DNA of 64,000 bases from Saccharospirillum mangrovi (GTDB lineage: Bacteria > Pseudomonadota > Gammaproteobacteria > Pseudomonadales > Natronospirillaceae). The stretch spans positions 2,478,001 through 2,542,000 of the forward strand of contig NZ_CP031415.1 of assembly GCF_003367315.1 (NCBI RefSeq), read 5' to 3'. The notes beneath the pieces are model-generated. The model had not been told where the DNA came from, did not search any database, and saw only the letters and a list, made by a program, of their open reading frames with translations. Positions 53,973 to 62,315 of the stretch are shown here, piece by piece; position 1 is the stretch's first letter, and each line of letters begins with the position of its first letter. Made by a program: the position numbers and the translations under genes.

Positions 53973-55454
53973 TCAATTGCTTTCATGCCAACTGCGGCCA
54001 TCGCGGGCGACCAGTTCGAATGCGGCTTGCGGGCCCCAGCTGCCAGCCGGATAGCTGTGCGGCGCGACGGTCGCTTGTTTCCAGCCGTCGAGAATCGCAT
54101 CGGCCCAGACCCAGGCGGCTTCGACTTCATCGCGGTGGACGAACAGGGTCGAGTTGCCGCGAATGACGTCGAGGATCAAACGTTCGTAGGCTTCGGGTAC
54201 GCGTGAGTCGGCAATGTGATCGGGCATGGTCAGGTTCAGCGTTACCGGCGTCACCTGCATGCCTTCACCCAGACCGGGCAGCTTGTTCATCATGTTCAGC
54301 TGAATGGATTCTTCCGGTTGCAGACGAATCACCAGCTTGTTCGCCGCGAGATTCGAACCGTCCGGGAAAATCGAGTGCGGTACGTCTTTGAACTGAATGA
54401 CGATTTCACTGTAGCGTGCGGGCAGTCGTTTACCGGTGCGCAAATAGAACGGCACACCGCGCCAGCGCCAGTTGTGGATATCGGCGCGGATGGCAACGAA
54501 AGTTTCGGTTTGCGAATTGGGTTTGCCGCCCTCTTCTTCTTTATAACCGGGCACCGCTTTGCCACCGACGTTACCGGCCGCGTATTGAGCGCGCACGGTG
54601 TTGCGACGCACCTTGTCCAGACTCATCGTCTGCAACGATTTCAGCACTTTCAGTTTTTCTGCGCGCACTGCATCGGCGTCGAGCGACACCGGCACACCCA
54701 TGGCGACCAGACAGAGCAACTGCAGCAAGTGGTTTTGAATCATATCGCGCAGCGCGCCGGAATCGTCGTAGTAACCCCAGCGGCCTTCCACGCCGACGGT
54801 TTCGGCAACGGTGATTTGTACGTTGTCGATGTGGGCGTTGGTCCACACCGGCTCGAACAGCGCATTGGCAAAGCGCACGGCCAACAGGTTCTGCACCGTT
54901 TCTTTACCGAGATAATGGTCGATGCGGTAGATGTTGTTCTCGGCAAAAATTTTCGACACGCCGTCGTTGATCACTTTCGATGACGCCAGACTTTTACCGA
55001 TGGGTTTTTCCAACACCACCCGGCTGTTTTCATTCACCAGGCCCGCTTCGTTCAGATTGCGACTGATTTCACCGAAGAAGTCCGGCGCGGTAGACAGGTA
55101 ATAAACGGTGTCCTGGCAGGTGAAATCCTGATCGAGTTCGGCGGCCAGATTTTTGAACGATTCCGGCTCGCGCGCGTTGACGGCAACGTAGGTCAGGCGC
55201 TTGGAAAAACGATCCCAAACGGTCTCGTCCCATTCTTCCCGATCAACGAACTGGTCCAGGCCTTGCTTGACCAGTTCCAGATAACCGTCGTGACCCAGAT
55301 CGGTCCGCGACGCACCGATGACTCGGGTGTTGTCACCCAGGTAGCCAGTGCGATCGAGGTTATACAGCGCCGGCAAGAGTTTGCGGATAGCCAGATCGCC
55401 GTTGCCGCCGAAGATGACGACATTACAGGGACTGCTGGCTGTCAGTTGATCCAT
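53973..55454 (-). CDS. zwf: Glucose-6-phosphate dehydrogenase
   Basis: A 493-residue NADP-dependent dehydrogenase, first enzyme of the ED and pentose-phosphate routes. GGNGDLAIRKLLPALYNL (about 15-32) binds the cofactor; RIDHYLGKE (about 178-186) is the active-site motif with the catalytic histidine nearby. It heads the leftward block and is divergent from hexR; a HexR-type palindrome lies in the 246-bp region between them. Confidence 0.98.
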   Translation of the reverse strand: MDQLTASSPCNVVIFGGNGDLAIRKLLPALYNLDRTGYLGDNTRVIGASRTDLGHDGYLELVKQGLDQFVDREEWDETVWDRFSKRLTYVAVNAREPESFKNLAAELDQDFTCQDTVYYLSTAPDFFGEISRNLNEAGLVNENSRVVLEKPIGKSLASSKVINDGVSKIFAENNIYRIDHYLGKETVQNLLAVRFANALFEPVWTNAHIDNVQITVAETVGVEGRWGYYDDSGALRDMIQNHLLQLLCLVAMGVPVSLDADAVRAEKLKVLKSLQTMSLDKVRRNTVRAQYAAGNVGGKAVPGYKEEEGGKPNSQTETFVAIRADIHNWRWRGVPFYLRTGKRLPARYSEIVIQFKDVPHSIFPDGSNLAANKLVIRLQPEESIQLNMMNKLPGLGEGMQVTPVTLNLTMPDHIADSRVPEAYERLILDVIRGNSTLFVHRDEVEAAWVWADAILDGWKQATVAPHSYPAGSWGPQAAFELVARDGRSWHESN

Positions 55455-55534
55455 AAAAGACTCCGAGACCTTAATCGAGTGAACTGTAGTTTTTTTCCAA
55501 TTTTACGGTATCAAAGGCGTACTGTCGCCTATAA

Positions 55535-55548
55535 TTGTAATTTTACAA
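55535..55548. promoter_or_regulatory. HexR-type operator between zwf and hexR
   Basis: TTGTAATTTTACAA is a perfect 14-bp palindrome close to the known HexR consensus (TGTARTWWWAYTACA). It lies 81 bp upstream of zwf. A degenerate second version, TGTAGTTTTTTTCCA, occurs at 55485-55499. Confidence 0.8.
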
Positions 55549-55700
55549 CAACCCGATCGGACCACAGCAGGCCGACCGGCAGCGGTTCTCAGCCTTTCGC
55601 TGGCCCGGCGAATTCCCTACAATCCGCCAGCGACCACTGAAGGCTTAACGCCCTTTTTCAAGACACCAGCCCAAGGCGACCACCCAAGGATAGCGCACGC

Positions 55701-56561
55701 ATGTCATTGAACATTCTGGAGCGACTCAAGTCGAACCCGAGTTGCCTGAGCAAGAGCGAACGCAAGGTCGCCCAGGTGATTCTAGAAGACCCGAACAAAG
55801 CCATTCGCTCCAGCATCGCCAGCCTGGCCAAAGCCGCCAATGTGTCTGAACCGACGGTCAACCGTTTCTGTCGCAGCCTCGACTGCACCGGCTTCCCCGA
55901 TTTCAAATTAAAGCTGGCGCAATGCCTGGCGACCGGCACGCCTTATGTGAATCGCAACGTCGAAGCCAGCGACAACGTCGAGGAATATTCGAGCAAGATT
56001 TTCGAAGCCACGATGAGCGCCATCTCCGACGCCAAACGCTCCATCGATCCGAATGCATTGAGCCGCACCGTCGATGCATTGGCGCAAGCGCGGCGCATTG
56101 AGATTTATGGCCTGGGCGCGTCCGGCAGTGTCGCCATGGACGCCCAACACAAGTTCTTCCGCATGAACACGCCCTGCGTCGCTTACACCGACGTGCTGCA
56201 ACAACGCATGGCCGCCGCTGCGACCAAACCCGGCGACGTAGTGATCATTATCTCCAACACCGGCCGCACCATCGCTTTGGTGGAAACCGCCCGCATTGCG
56301 CGCGATTCCGGCGCGACTGTTATCGCCATCACCCAGCCGCACTCCCCGCTGGCTGAAGACAGCCACATCCTGCTCGGTGTCGACAGCCCGGAAAACACCG
56401 ACATCTATACACCCATGACCTCGCGCATTGTGCACTTGACGGTGATCGACGTGCTGGCGACCGGTGTCATCCTGAAACACGGCCCGGAATTCCAAAGCCA
56501 CCTGAAGCGCATCAAGGCCGCTCTGGCCGAAACCCGCTACAAGTCACCGGAAACCGACTGA
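55701..56561 (+). CDS. hexR: HexR-type transcriptional regulator (RpiR family)
   Basis: A 286-residue regulator with an N-terminal HTH_6 domain (about 1-77, VAQVILEDPNKAIRSSIASLAKAANVSEPTVNRFCR in parts) and a C-terminal SIS sugar-phosphate-binding domain (about 120-270, IYGLGASGSVAMDAQHKFFR, ISNTGRTIALVE). HexR represses zwf, edd and gap-type genes in gammaproteobacteria and is released by KDPG. Its position next to zwf and the palindromes at three nearby sites support that assignment here. Confidence 0.96.
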   Translation: MSLNILERLKSNPSCLSKSERKVAQVILEDPNKAIRSSIASLAKAANVSEPTVNRFCRSLDCTGFPDFKLKLAQCLATGTPYVNRNVEASDNVEEYSSKIFEATMSAISDAKRSIDPNALSRTVDALAQARRIEIYGLGASGSVAMDAQHKFFRMNTPCVAYTDVLQQRMAAAATKPGDVVIIISNTGRTIALVETARIARDSGATVIAITQPHSPLAEDSHILLGVDSPENTDIYTPMTSRIVHLTVIDVLATGVILKHGPEFQSHLKRIKAALAETRYKSPETD

Positions 56562-56614
56562 ACCAGGCCCGCGCTTTGCGGCTTCGTCTCAGTCGGTTCT
56601 GTTGATCCAAATCA

Positions 56615-56629
56615 TGTAATAAAACTACA
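56615..56629. promoter_or_regulatory. HexR operator upstream of gap, site 1
   Basis: TGTAATAAAACTACA fits the HexR consensus at every position, 180 bp upstream of the gap start and 54 bp beyond hexR. Confidence 0.85.
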
Positions 56630-56687
56630 AACTGCTGTTCAATCTGGCCGATCAGTGGCAGAATGCCGCCGCTTTGTTGTATAACGA

Positions 56688-56702
56688 TGTAAATAAGCTA
56701 CA
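56688..56702. promoter_or_regulatory. HexR operator upstream of gap, site 2
   Basis: TGTAAATAAGCTACA fits the consensus ends; an outer pair TTGTTGTA (56674-56681) and TACAACAA (56699-56706) extends the symmetry. Spacing from site 1 is about seven helical turns, compatible with cooperative binding. Confidence 0.75.
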
Positions 56703-56808
56703 ACAAATGACAAGCTTCAGAGGCTCCGTTGAAACCGTTTCGCGGCGCCTCGCACTTCGAACGGCGGTGGCGCAAAAACCGCCTCTTTACGCATAGGAGC
56801 ACAGCATC

Positions 56809-57834
56809 ATGTCCAAGATCCGCGTTGCGATTAATGGTTATGGCCGCATCGGCCGGAACGTCCTGAAAGCGCTGTACGAAGCCAAGCAGGACGGCAAGGA
56901 TTACCCCATCGAAATCGTTGCCATCAACGATCTGGGTGACTCCAAAACCAATGCTCACCTGACCAAGTACGACACCGTTCACGGCCGCTTCAACGGCAAG
57001 GTCGACTACGACAACGAAGCGCTGTACATCAACGGCGACAAGATCGTCACCTGCTCTGAGCGCGACCCGGCCAACCTGCCGTGGGCAGAATTGAAAGTCG
57101 ACGTCGTCTACGAATGCACCGGCTTCTTTACTTCCAAAGCCGACGCCAGCAAGCACATTGCCGCCGGCGCTAAGAAAGTCATCATTTCCGCACCGGCCAA
57201 AGACGTCGATGCGACCGTGGTTTATGGCGTTAACGACAACGTTATTACTGCCGACATGACCGTTATCTCCAACGCTTCGTGCACCACCAACTGTCTGGCG
57301 CCGGTCGCCAAGGTGCTGAACGACAGCGTCGGTATCGAAAGCGGCCTGATGACCACCATTCACTCTTACACCAACGACCAGCGCCTGAGCGATGTGTATC
57401 ACTCTGACCTGTACCGCACCCGTGCGGCGGCGTTGAACATGATCCCGACCAAGACTGGTGCCGCTGCGGCCACTGGTCTGGTGGTTCCGGAACTGCAAGG
57501 CAAGTTCGACGGTCTGTCGATTCGCGTCCCGACGGCCAACGTTTCTCTGGTTGACCTGAGCTTCACCGCCAGCCGCGACACCAGCGTTGAAGAAATCAAC
57601 AAAGTCATCGCTGATGCCATTGCCGCCGACAAGAAACTGGCGTCTGTTCTGGCCGTTAACGAAGAACCGCTGGTGTCTACCGACTTCAACCACAACCCGT
57701 ACAGCTCCAGCTTCGACGCGACTCAAACCCGCGTTCAGGGCCGTCTGGTTAAAGTCATGTCCTGGTATGACAACGAATGGGGTTTCTCTAACCGCATGTT
57801 GGACAACACCGTTGCTTTGATGAACGCTAAATAA
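56809..57834 (+). CDS. gap: Glyceraldehyde-3-phosphate dehydrogenase
   Basis: A 341-residue phosphorylating dehydrogenase. Its NAD-binding motif is [10 protein letters not shown] (8-17), the catalytic cysteine is C158 in [12 protein letters not shown] and the general-base histidine lies in HSYTNDQ (near 185). The length exceeds E. coli GapA (331), because of a small insertion after residue 24 (AKQDGKDYP), a trait of the long GapA-type enzymes. Two HexR-type sites upstream tie it to ED metabolism, where it oxidises the glyceraldehyde-3-phosphate formed by Eda. AGGAG precedes the ATG. Confidence 0.96.
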   Translation: MSKIRVAINGYGRIGRNVLKALYEAKQDGKDYPIEIVAINDLGDSKTNAHLTKYDTVHGRFNGKVDYDNEALYINGDKIVTCSERDPANLPWAELKVDVVYECTGFFTSKADASKHIAAGAKKVIISAPAKDVDATVVYGVNDNVITADMTVISNASCTTNCLAPVAKVLNDSVGIESGLMTTIHSYTNDQRLSDVYHSDLYRTRAAALNMIPTKTGAAAATGLVVPELQGKFDGLSIRVPTANVSLVDLSFTASRDTSVEEINKVIADAIAADKKLASVLAVNEEPLVSTDFNHNPYSSSFDATQTRVQGRLVKVMSWYDNEWGFSNRMLDNTVALMNAK

Positions 57835-57847
57835 GCAACACCTGTAG

Positions 57848-57873
57848 AGCCCGGACACCGTCCGGGCTTTTTT
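57848..57873 (+). terminator. Terminator after gap
   Basis: AGCCCGGA/TCCGGGCT with a five-base loop and six T residues, 14 bp beyond the stop. Confidence 0.94.
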
Positions 57874-57923
57874 CGTTATAATGACCCGCGTTTTGGGCGG
57901 GGAAGCATAACAAGAGACTCTTC

Positions 57924-59372
57924 ATGACGATGAGACGCACCAAGATCGTAACCACTCTGGGCCCGGCCACCGACAAGCCAGGCATGCTGGAGAAACTGAT
58001 TCTCGCCGGCGCCAACGTGGTTCGATTGAATTTCTCCCACGGCAGCGCCGACGATCACAAAGGCCGCGCCAACGCCGTGCGTGAGATTGCCGCCAAACAC
58101 GGTCGTTCTGTAGCCATTCTTGGCGATCTGCAAGGCCCGAAAATTCGCATTGCCCGCTTCAAGGACACCAAAGTCCAACTCGAAGACGGTCAGGCTTTTA
58201 TTCTCGACGTCGGTTTCGATAAAACCGCCGGCGACAACACCCGAGTCGGCATCGACTACCCGGCGCTGGCGCAAGACAGCAAACCGGGCGACATCTATTT
58301 GCTCGATGACGGCCGTGTCAAAGTGAAGGTCGAAAAAGTCGAAGGCCTGGCGGTGCACACTACCGTCATTCAAGGCGGACCGCTGTCGAACAACAAAGGC
58401 ATCAACAAATTGGGCGGCGGTTTGTCGGCCAAGGCGTTGACCGAGAAAGACAAAGAAGACATCAAAACCGCCGCCGAAATTGGCGTCGATTACATCGCCG
58501 TTTCCTTCCCGCGTAACGCTGAAGACATGAACGAAGCGCGCCAGTTATTGGCCGCTGCCGGCTCTACCGCCGAAGTCGTTGCCAAGCTGGAACGCGCTGA
58601 AGCCACGCTGAACCACGACACTCTCGATCAGATCATTCTGGCGTCCGACGTCGTCATGGTGGCGCGCGGTGATTTGGGTGTGGAAATTGGTGACCCGGCG
58701 CTGATCAGCGTGCAGAAACACATCATCAAACGCGCCCGTACTTTGGACCGCGTTGTCATCACCGCCACTCAGATGATGGAGTCGATGATCGACAATCCGT
58801 TCCCGACGCGGGCGGAAGTGTTCGATGTCGCCAACGCCGTACTCGATGGCACCGATGCCGTTATGTGCTCGGCCGAAACCGCCGCCGGCGCTTACCCGGT
58901 AGAAACCGTCAAGGTGATGCACGACGTCTGTCTGGGTGCGGAAAAACACCCGCTGACCACGCAATCGCGCCACCGGGTGAACACAGAGTTCCACCGTATC
59001 GACGAAAGCATCGCCATGTCAGTGATGTACGCTGCGAACCATTTGCGCGGCGTTAAAGCGATCATCTGCATGACCGAATCCGGTGCGACGCCGCGTTGGA
59101 TGTCGCGCATCAGTTCCGGCATGCCGATCTACGCGATGACCCGTCACGACACCACGGCGCGCCGCGTTGCGCTGTATCGTGGCGTTGAAGCGATTCCGTT
59201 CGACATTCAAAGCGTGCCTGACGATCAGATCAATCGTGTGGCCGTTGAAGAACTGAAAAAACGGGACATCGTCAAGGACGGCGACCTGGTGATTTTGAGC
59301 TACGGCGATCACGAAGGCGTCCACGGTGGCACCAACACCCTGAAGATTGTCAGTGTCGGCAATATCCTGTAA
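57924..59372 (+). CDS. pyk: Pyruvate kinase
   Basis: A 482-residue enzyme making pyruvate and ATP from PEP. It contains [28 protein letters not shown] and [13 protein letters not shown], and the catalytic block [24 protein letters not shown], near 245-255. The length and the TMRRTKI start are typical of the PykA-type (AMP/sugar-phosphate-activated) isozyme. ATG 57924 or ATG 57930 may be used. It follows gap by 90 bp with an intervening terminator, so it likely has its own promoter. Confidence 0.94.
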   Translation: MTMRRTKIVTTLGPATDKPGMLEKLILAGANVVRLNFSHGSADDHKGRANAVREIAAKHGRSVAILGDLQGPKIRIARFKDTKVQLEDGQAFILDVGFDKTAGDNTRVGIDYPALAQDSKPGDIYLLDDGRVKVKVEKVEGLAVHTTVIQGGPLSNNKGINKLGGGLSAKALTEKDKEDIKTAAEIGVDYIAVSFPRNAEDMNEARQLLAAAGSTAEVVAKLERAEATLNHDTLDQIILASDVVMVARGDLGVEIGDPALISVQKHIIKRARTLDRVVITATQMMESMIDNPFPTRAEVFDVANAVLDGTDAVMCSAETAAGAYPVETVKVMHDVCLGAEKHPLTTQSRHRVNTEFHRIDESIAMSVMYAANHLRGVKAIICMTESGATPRWMSRISSGMPIYAMTRHDTTARRVALYRGVEAIPFDIQSVPDDQINRVAVEELKKRDIVKDGDLVILSYGDHEGVHGGTNTLKIVSVGNIL

Positions 59373-59404
59373 AAAGGCGCACCGACCAAACTTCGGGACC
59401 CAAA

Positions 59405-59431
59405 ACGGCAGCCACCATGGCTGCCGTTTGT
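59405..59431 (+). terminator. Possible terminator after pyk
   Basis: ACGGCAGCCA/TGGCTGCCGT is a perfect 10-bp stem with a tri-nucleotide loop, followed by only three T residues, 32 bp beyond the pyk stop. Confidence 0.6.
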
Positions 59432-59450
59432 GCATCAGGGAAACGCAAAA

Positions 59451-59480
59451 AGCGAAATTTCGCTGACCGAAGTCACTTCG
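59451..59480. other. Two small palindromes in the aceE upstream region
   Basis: AGCGAAATTTCGCT (59451-59464) is a perfect 14-bp palindrome and CGAAGTCACTTCG (59468-59480) a perfect hairpin. They lie 150 bp before aceE. No PdhR-type operator (AATTGGTnnnACCAATT) is recognisable, and I see no gene in 59373-59631. Confidence 0.55.
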
Positions 59481-59631
59481 CTGCCATCACAGCGCGCTGA
59501 GCAGTTTCAGCTAAAGTGACGGAACTCAGTTTTTTACAGGCCGGTCGCCCACAACTCAAAAAAGTACGGCGATCGTCAACCGACTCAACTCGTTGAGGAT
59601 TCAACCCAAAAGGGGAAGAGGTCTGAACTTT

Positions 59632-62289
59632 ATGGCACACGATATCGATCCAATTGAAACGCAGGAATGGCTCGACGCGCTCGCGTCTGTCATGCGCGAA
59701 GAAGGCACCGACCGCGCGCAATTTCTGCTCAAGCGTCTGTCCGACAACATCACCCAGAGCGGCCCGGACGTTCCTTTTGCACTGAACACCCCGTTCCGTA
59801 ATTCCATCAATCTGGAAGACGAACCGAAGTACCCTGGCGACAACGAAATGGAGCGGAAAATCCGCGCCATGATTCGCTGGAACGCCGTCGCCATGGTGGT
59901 ACGCGCCAACAAATCCGGCGACGACCTGGGCGGCCATATTTCTTCGTTCCAGTCTTCTGCGACTTTGTACGACATGGGCTTCAACCATTTCTGGCGCGCC
60001 CCGACCGACACTCATCCGGGCGACATGGTTTACTTCCAGGGCCACATTTCTCCGGGCATCTACGCGCGTTCTTTTGTTGAAGGCCGCCTGAGCGAAGATC
60101 AGCTCGACAACTTCCGTCGCGAAGTCGATGGCAAGGGTTTGTCGTCTTACCCGCACCCCTGGCTGATGCCGGATTACTGGCAGTTCCCGACCGTATCCAT
60201 GGGTCTGGGCCCGATTCAAGCGATTTACCAGGCGCACGTTATGCGTTACCTGGAAAACCGCGGTGAAATCGAAAAAGGCGGTCGCGTCTGGGCCTTCCTC
60301 GGCGATGGAGAAACGGACGAGCCGGAATCACTGGGCGCCATTGCGCTGGCCGGTCGTGAACACCTCGACAACCTGAACTTCGTCATCAACTGTAACCTCC
60401 AGCGTCTGGACGGCCCGGTACGCGGCAACGGCAAAATCATCCAGGAACTGGAAGGTGTATTCCGTGGTGCCGGCTGGAACGTCATCAAGGTGGTCTGGGG
60501 TCGTCATTGGGACAAGCTGTTCGCCAAAGACTCCAAAGGCCTGTTGCAGAAGCGCATGGACGAAGTGGTCGACGGCGAATTGCAGGCGTTCAAAGCCCAC
60601 GGCGGCGCCTACACCCGCGAACATTTCTTCGGCAAGTACCCGGAACTGGCCGAGATGGTCAAAGACATGAGCGATGACGACATCTACCGTCTGAATCGCG
60701 GCGGCCACGATCCGTACAAAGTCTTTGCGGCCTTCCAACGTGCGGTCAACGACAACAACGGCCAACCGACTGTGATCCTGGCGCACACCGTCAAGGGTTA
60801 TGGTCTGGAAGCCGGCGAAGGCAAGAACGCCAGCCACCAGTTGAAGAAACTGGATGTGGATTCGCTGAAAGCTTTCCGCGACAGCTGTGGCGTACCGGTC
60901 TCCGACGCCGACCTCGAAGCGGGCATCATTCCGTTCTACCGCCCCGACGAAAACAGCCCGGAAATGCAGTACATCCGCAACCACCGCAACACACTCGGCG
61001 GTTACCTGCCGATGCGTCGCCAGGAAGCCAAGGAAACGCTGAAAGTTCCGACACTGGAATCGTTCGAAGCGTTGACCAAAGACAGCGGCGACCGCGAAAT
61101 CTCCACCACCATGACCTTCGTGCGGATGATTTCCAACCTGCTCAAGGACAAGGAAATCGGCGATCGCATCGTGCCCATCGTGCCCGACGAAGCGCGCACC
61201 TTCGGTATGGAAGGTCTGTTCCGTCAGTACGGCATTTATTCACCCAACGGCCAGCTCTATATCCCGCAGGATAAGGGCCAGGTCATGTGGTACAAGGAAG
61301 ACCAGAAAGGTCAGATTCTGCAGGAAGGCATCAACGAATCCGGCGCGATGAGCTCCTGGATTGCCGCGGCCACTGCCTACAGCACCTACAACAAGCAGTT
61401 GATTCCGTTCTACGCCTACTACTCCATGTTCGGCTTCCAGCGCATTGGCGATCTGGCCTGGGCGGCGGGTGACCAACAGGCGCGCGGCTTCCTGATCGGC
61501 GCTACCTCTGGCCGTACCACGCTGAACGGCGAAGGCCTGCAGCACCAGGACGGCCACAGCCACATTCTGGCTGGCACTATTCCGAACTGTGTGTCCTACG
61601 ACTGCAGCTACGGCTACGAAGTGGTCACCATCATTCAGGACGGCATGAAGCGTATGGTCGAAGACAACGAAAACGTCTTCTACTACCTGACCACCCTGAA
61701 CGAGAACTACCACAACCCGGGCCTGGAACCGCAGATGGTCGATGGCATCAAGCGTGGTATGTATCTGCTTGAAGACGGCGTTAAGAAAGGCAAGAAAGCC
61801 GTACAACTGTTCGGTTCCGGTTCCATCATGCAGGAAGTCCGCGCTGCGGCCGCTCTGCTGCGCGACGACTTCGGCATTCAGGCCGACGTCTGGGCTGTCA
61901 CCAGCTACAACGAACTGACCCGCGACGGTCTGGACGCAGAACGCTGGAACATGCTGCACCCGGAAGACGCGCCGCGTAAGGCTTACGTCACCGAGATGCT
62001 GGAAAGCCGCCGTGGTCCGATCGTCGCCGCCAGCGATTACATGAAGAACTACGCCAACCAGATCCGCCAGTGGGTTCCGCAGCCGTATTACGTGCTCGGC
62101 ACCGACGGCTTCGGCCGCAGTGATTCACGCGCCCAGCTGCGTCACTTCTTCGAAGTGAACCGCTACTGGATCGTCGTCGCCGCGCTGAAGGCGCTGGCCG
62201 ATGAAGGCAGCATTGAAGCCGGCGAAGTCACCAAGGCGATCAAGCAGTTCAAGCTGGACCCGAACAAACCCAATCCGGTAACCGCCTGA
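59632..62289 (+). CDS. aceE: Pyruvate dehydrogenase E1 component, homodimeric
   Basis: An 885-residue thiamine-diphosphate enzyme (E. coli AceE has 887) that decarboxylates pyruvate and acetylates the lipoyl groups of AceF. GGHISSFQSSATLYDMGFNHFWR (in parts near 103-125), GDGETDEPESLGAI near 225-238 (TPP motif) and HSHILAGTIPNCVSYD near 640 are present. The start ATG 59632 yields the family N-terminus (HDIDPIETQEW); thirteen codons upstream in frame are not used. aceF starts 26 bp after the stop. It depends on thiamine, linking it to the thiamine uptake genes in this window. Confidence 0.97.
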   Translation: MAHDIDPIETQEWLDALASVMREEGTDRAQFLLKRLSDNITQSGPDVPFALNTPFRNSINLEDEPKYPGDNEMERKIRAMIRWNAVAMVVRANKSGDDLGGHISSFQSSATLYDMGFNHFWRAPTDTHPGDMVYFQGHISPGIYARSFVEGRLSEDQLDNFRREVDGKGLSSYPHPWLMPDYWQFPTVSMGLGPIQAIYQAHVMRYLENRGEIEKGGRVWAFLGDGETDEPESLGAIALAGREHLDNLNFVINCNLQRLDGPVRGNGKIIQELEGVFRGAGWNVIKVVWGRHWDKLFAKDSKGLLQKRMDEVVDGELQAFKAHGGAYTREHFFGKYPELAEMVKDMSDDDIYRLNRGGHDPYKVFAAFQRAVNDNNGQPTVILAHTVKGYGLEAGEGKNASHQLKKLDVDSLKAFRDSCGVPVSDADLEAGIIPFYRPDENSPEMQYIRNHRNTLGGYLPMRRQEAKETLKVPTLESFEALTKDSGDREISTTMTFVRMISNLLKDKEIGDRIVPIVPDEARTFGMEGLFRQYGIYSPNGQLYIPQDKGQVMWYKEDQKGQILQEGINESGAMSSWIAAATAYSTYNKQLIPFYAYYSMFGFQRIGDLAWAAGDQQARGFLIGATSGRTTLNGEGLQHQDGHSHILAGTIPNCVSYDCSYGYEVVTIIQDGMKRMVEDNENVFYYLTTLNENYHNPGLEPQMVDGIKRGMYLLEDGVKKGKKAVQLFGSGSIMQEVRAAAALLRDDFGIQADVWAVTSYNELTRDGLDAERWNMLHPEDAPRKAYVTEMLESRRGPIVAASDYMKNYANQIRQWVPQPYYVLGTDGFGRSDSRAQLRHFFEVNRYWIVVAALKALADEGSIEAGEVTKAIKQFKLDPNKPNPVTA

Positions 62290-62315
62290 GTCGGTTGAGG
62301 CGTTGAGGAGTCATC

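Noticed and set aside
56698-57858. Long open frame antisense to gap (about 386 codons)
   Set aside because: It is a shadow of gap; composition is His/Val/Gly-rich with no domain.
59373-59631. PdhR-type operator or small gene before aceE
   Set aside because: No AATTGGT/ACCAATT palindrome is seen and the short frames there have no start signal.
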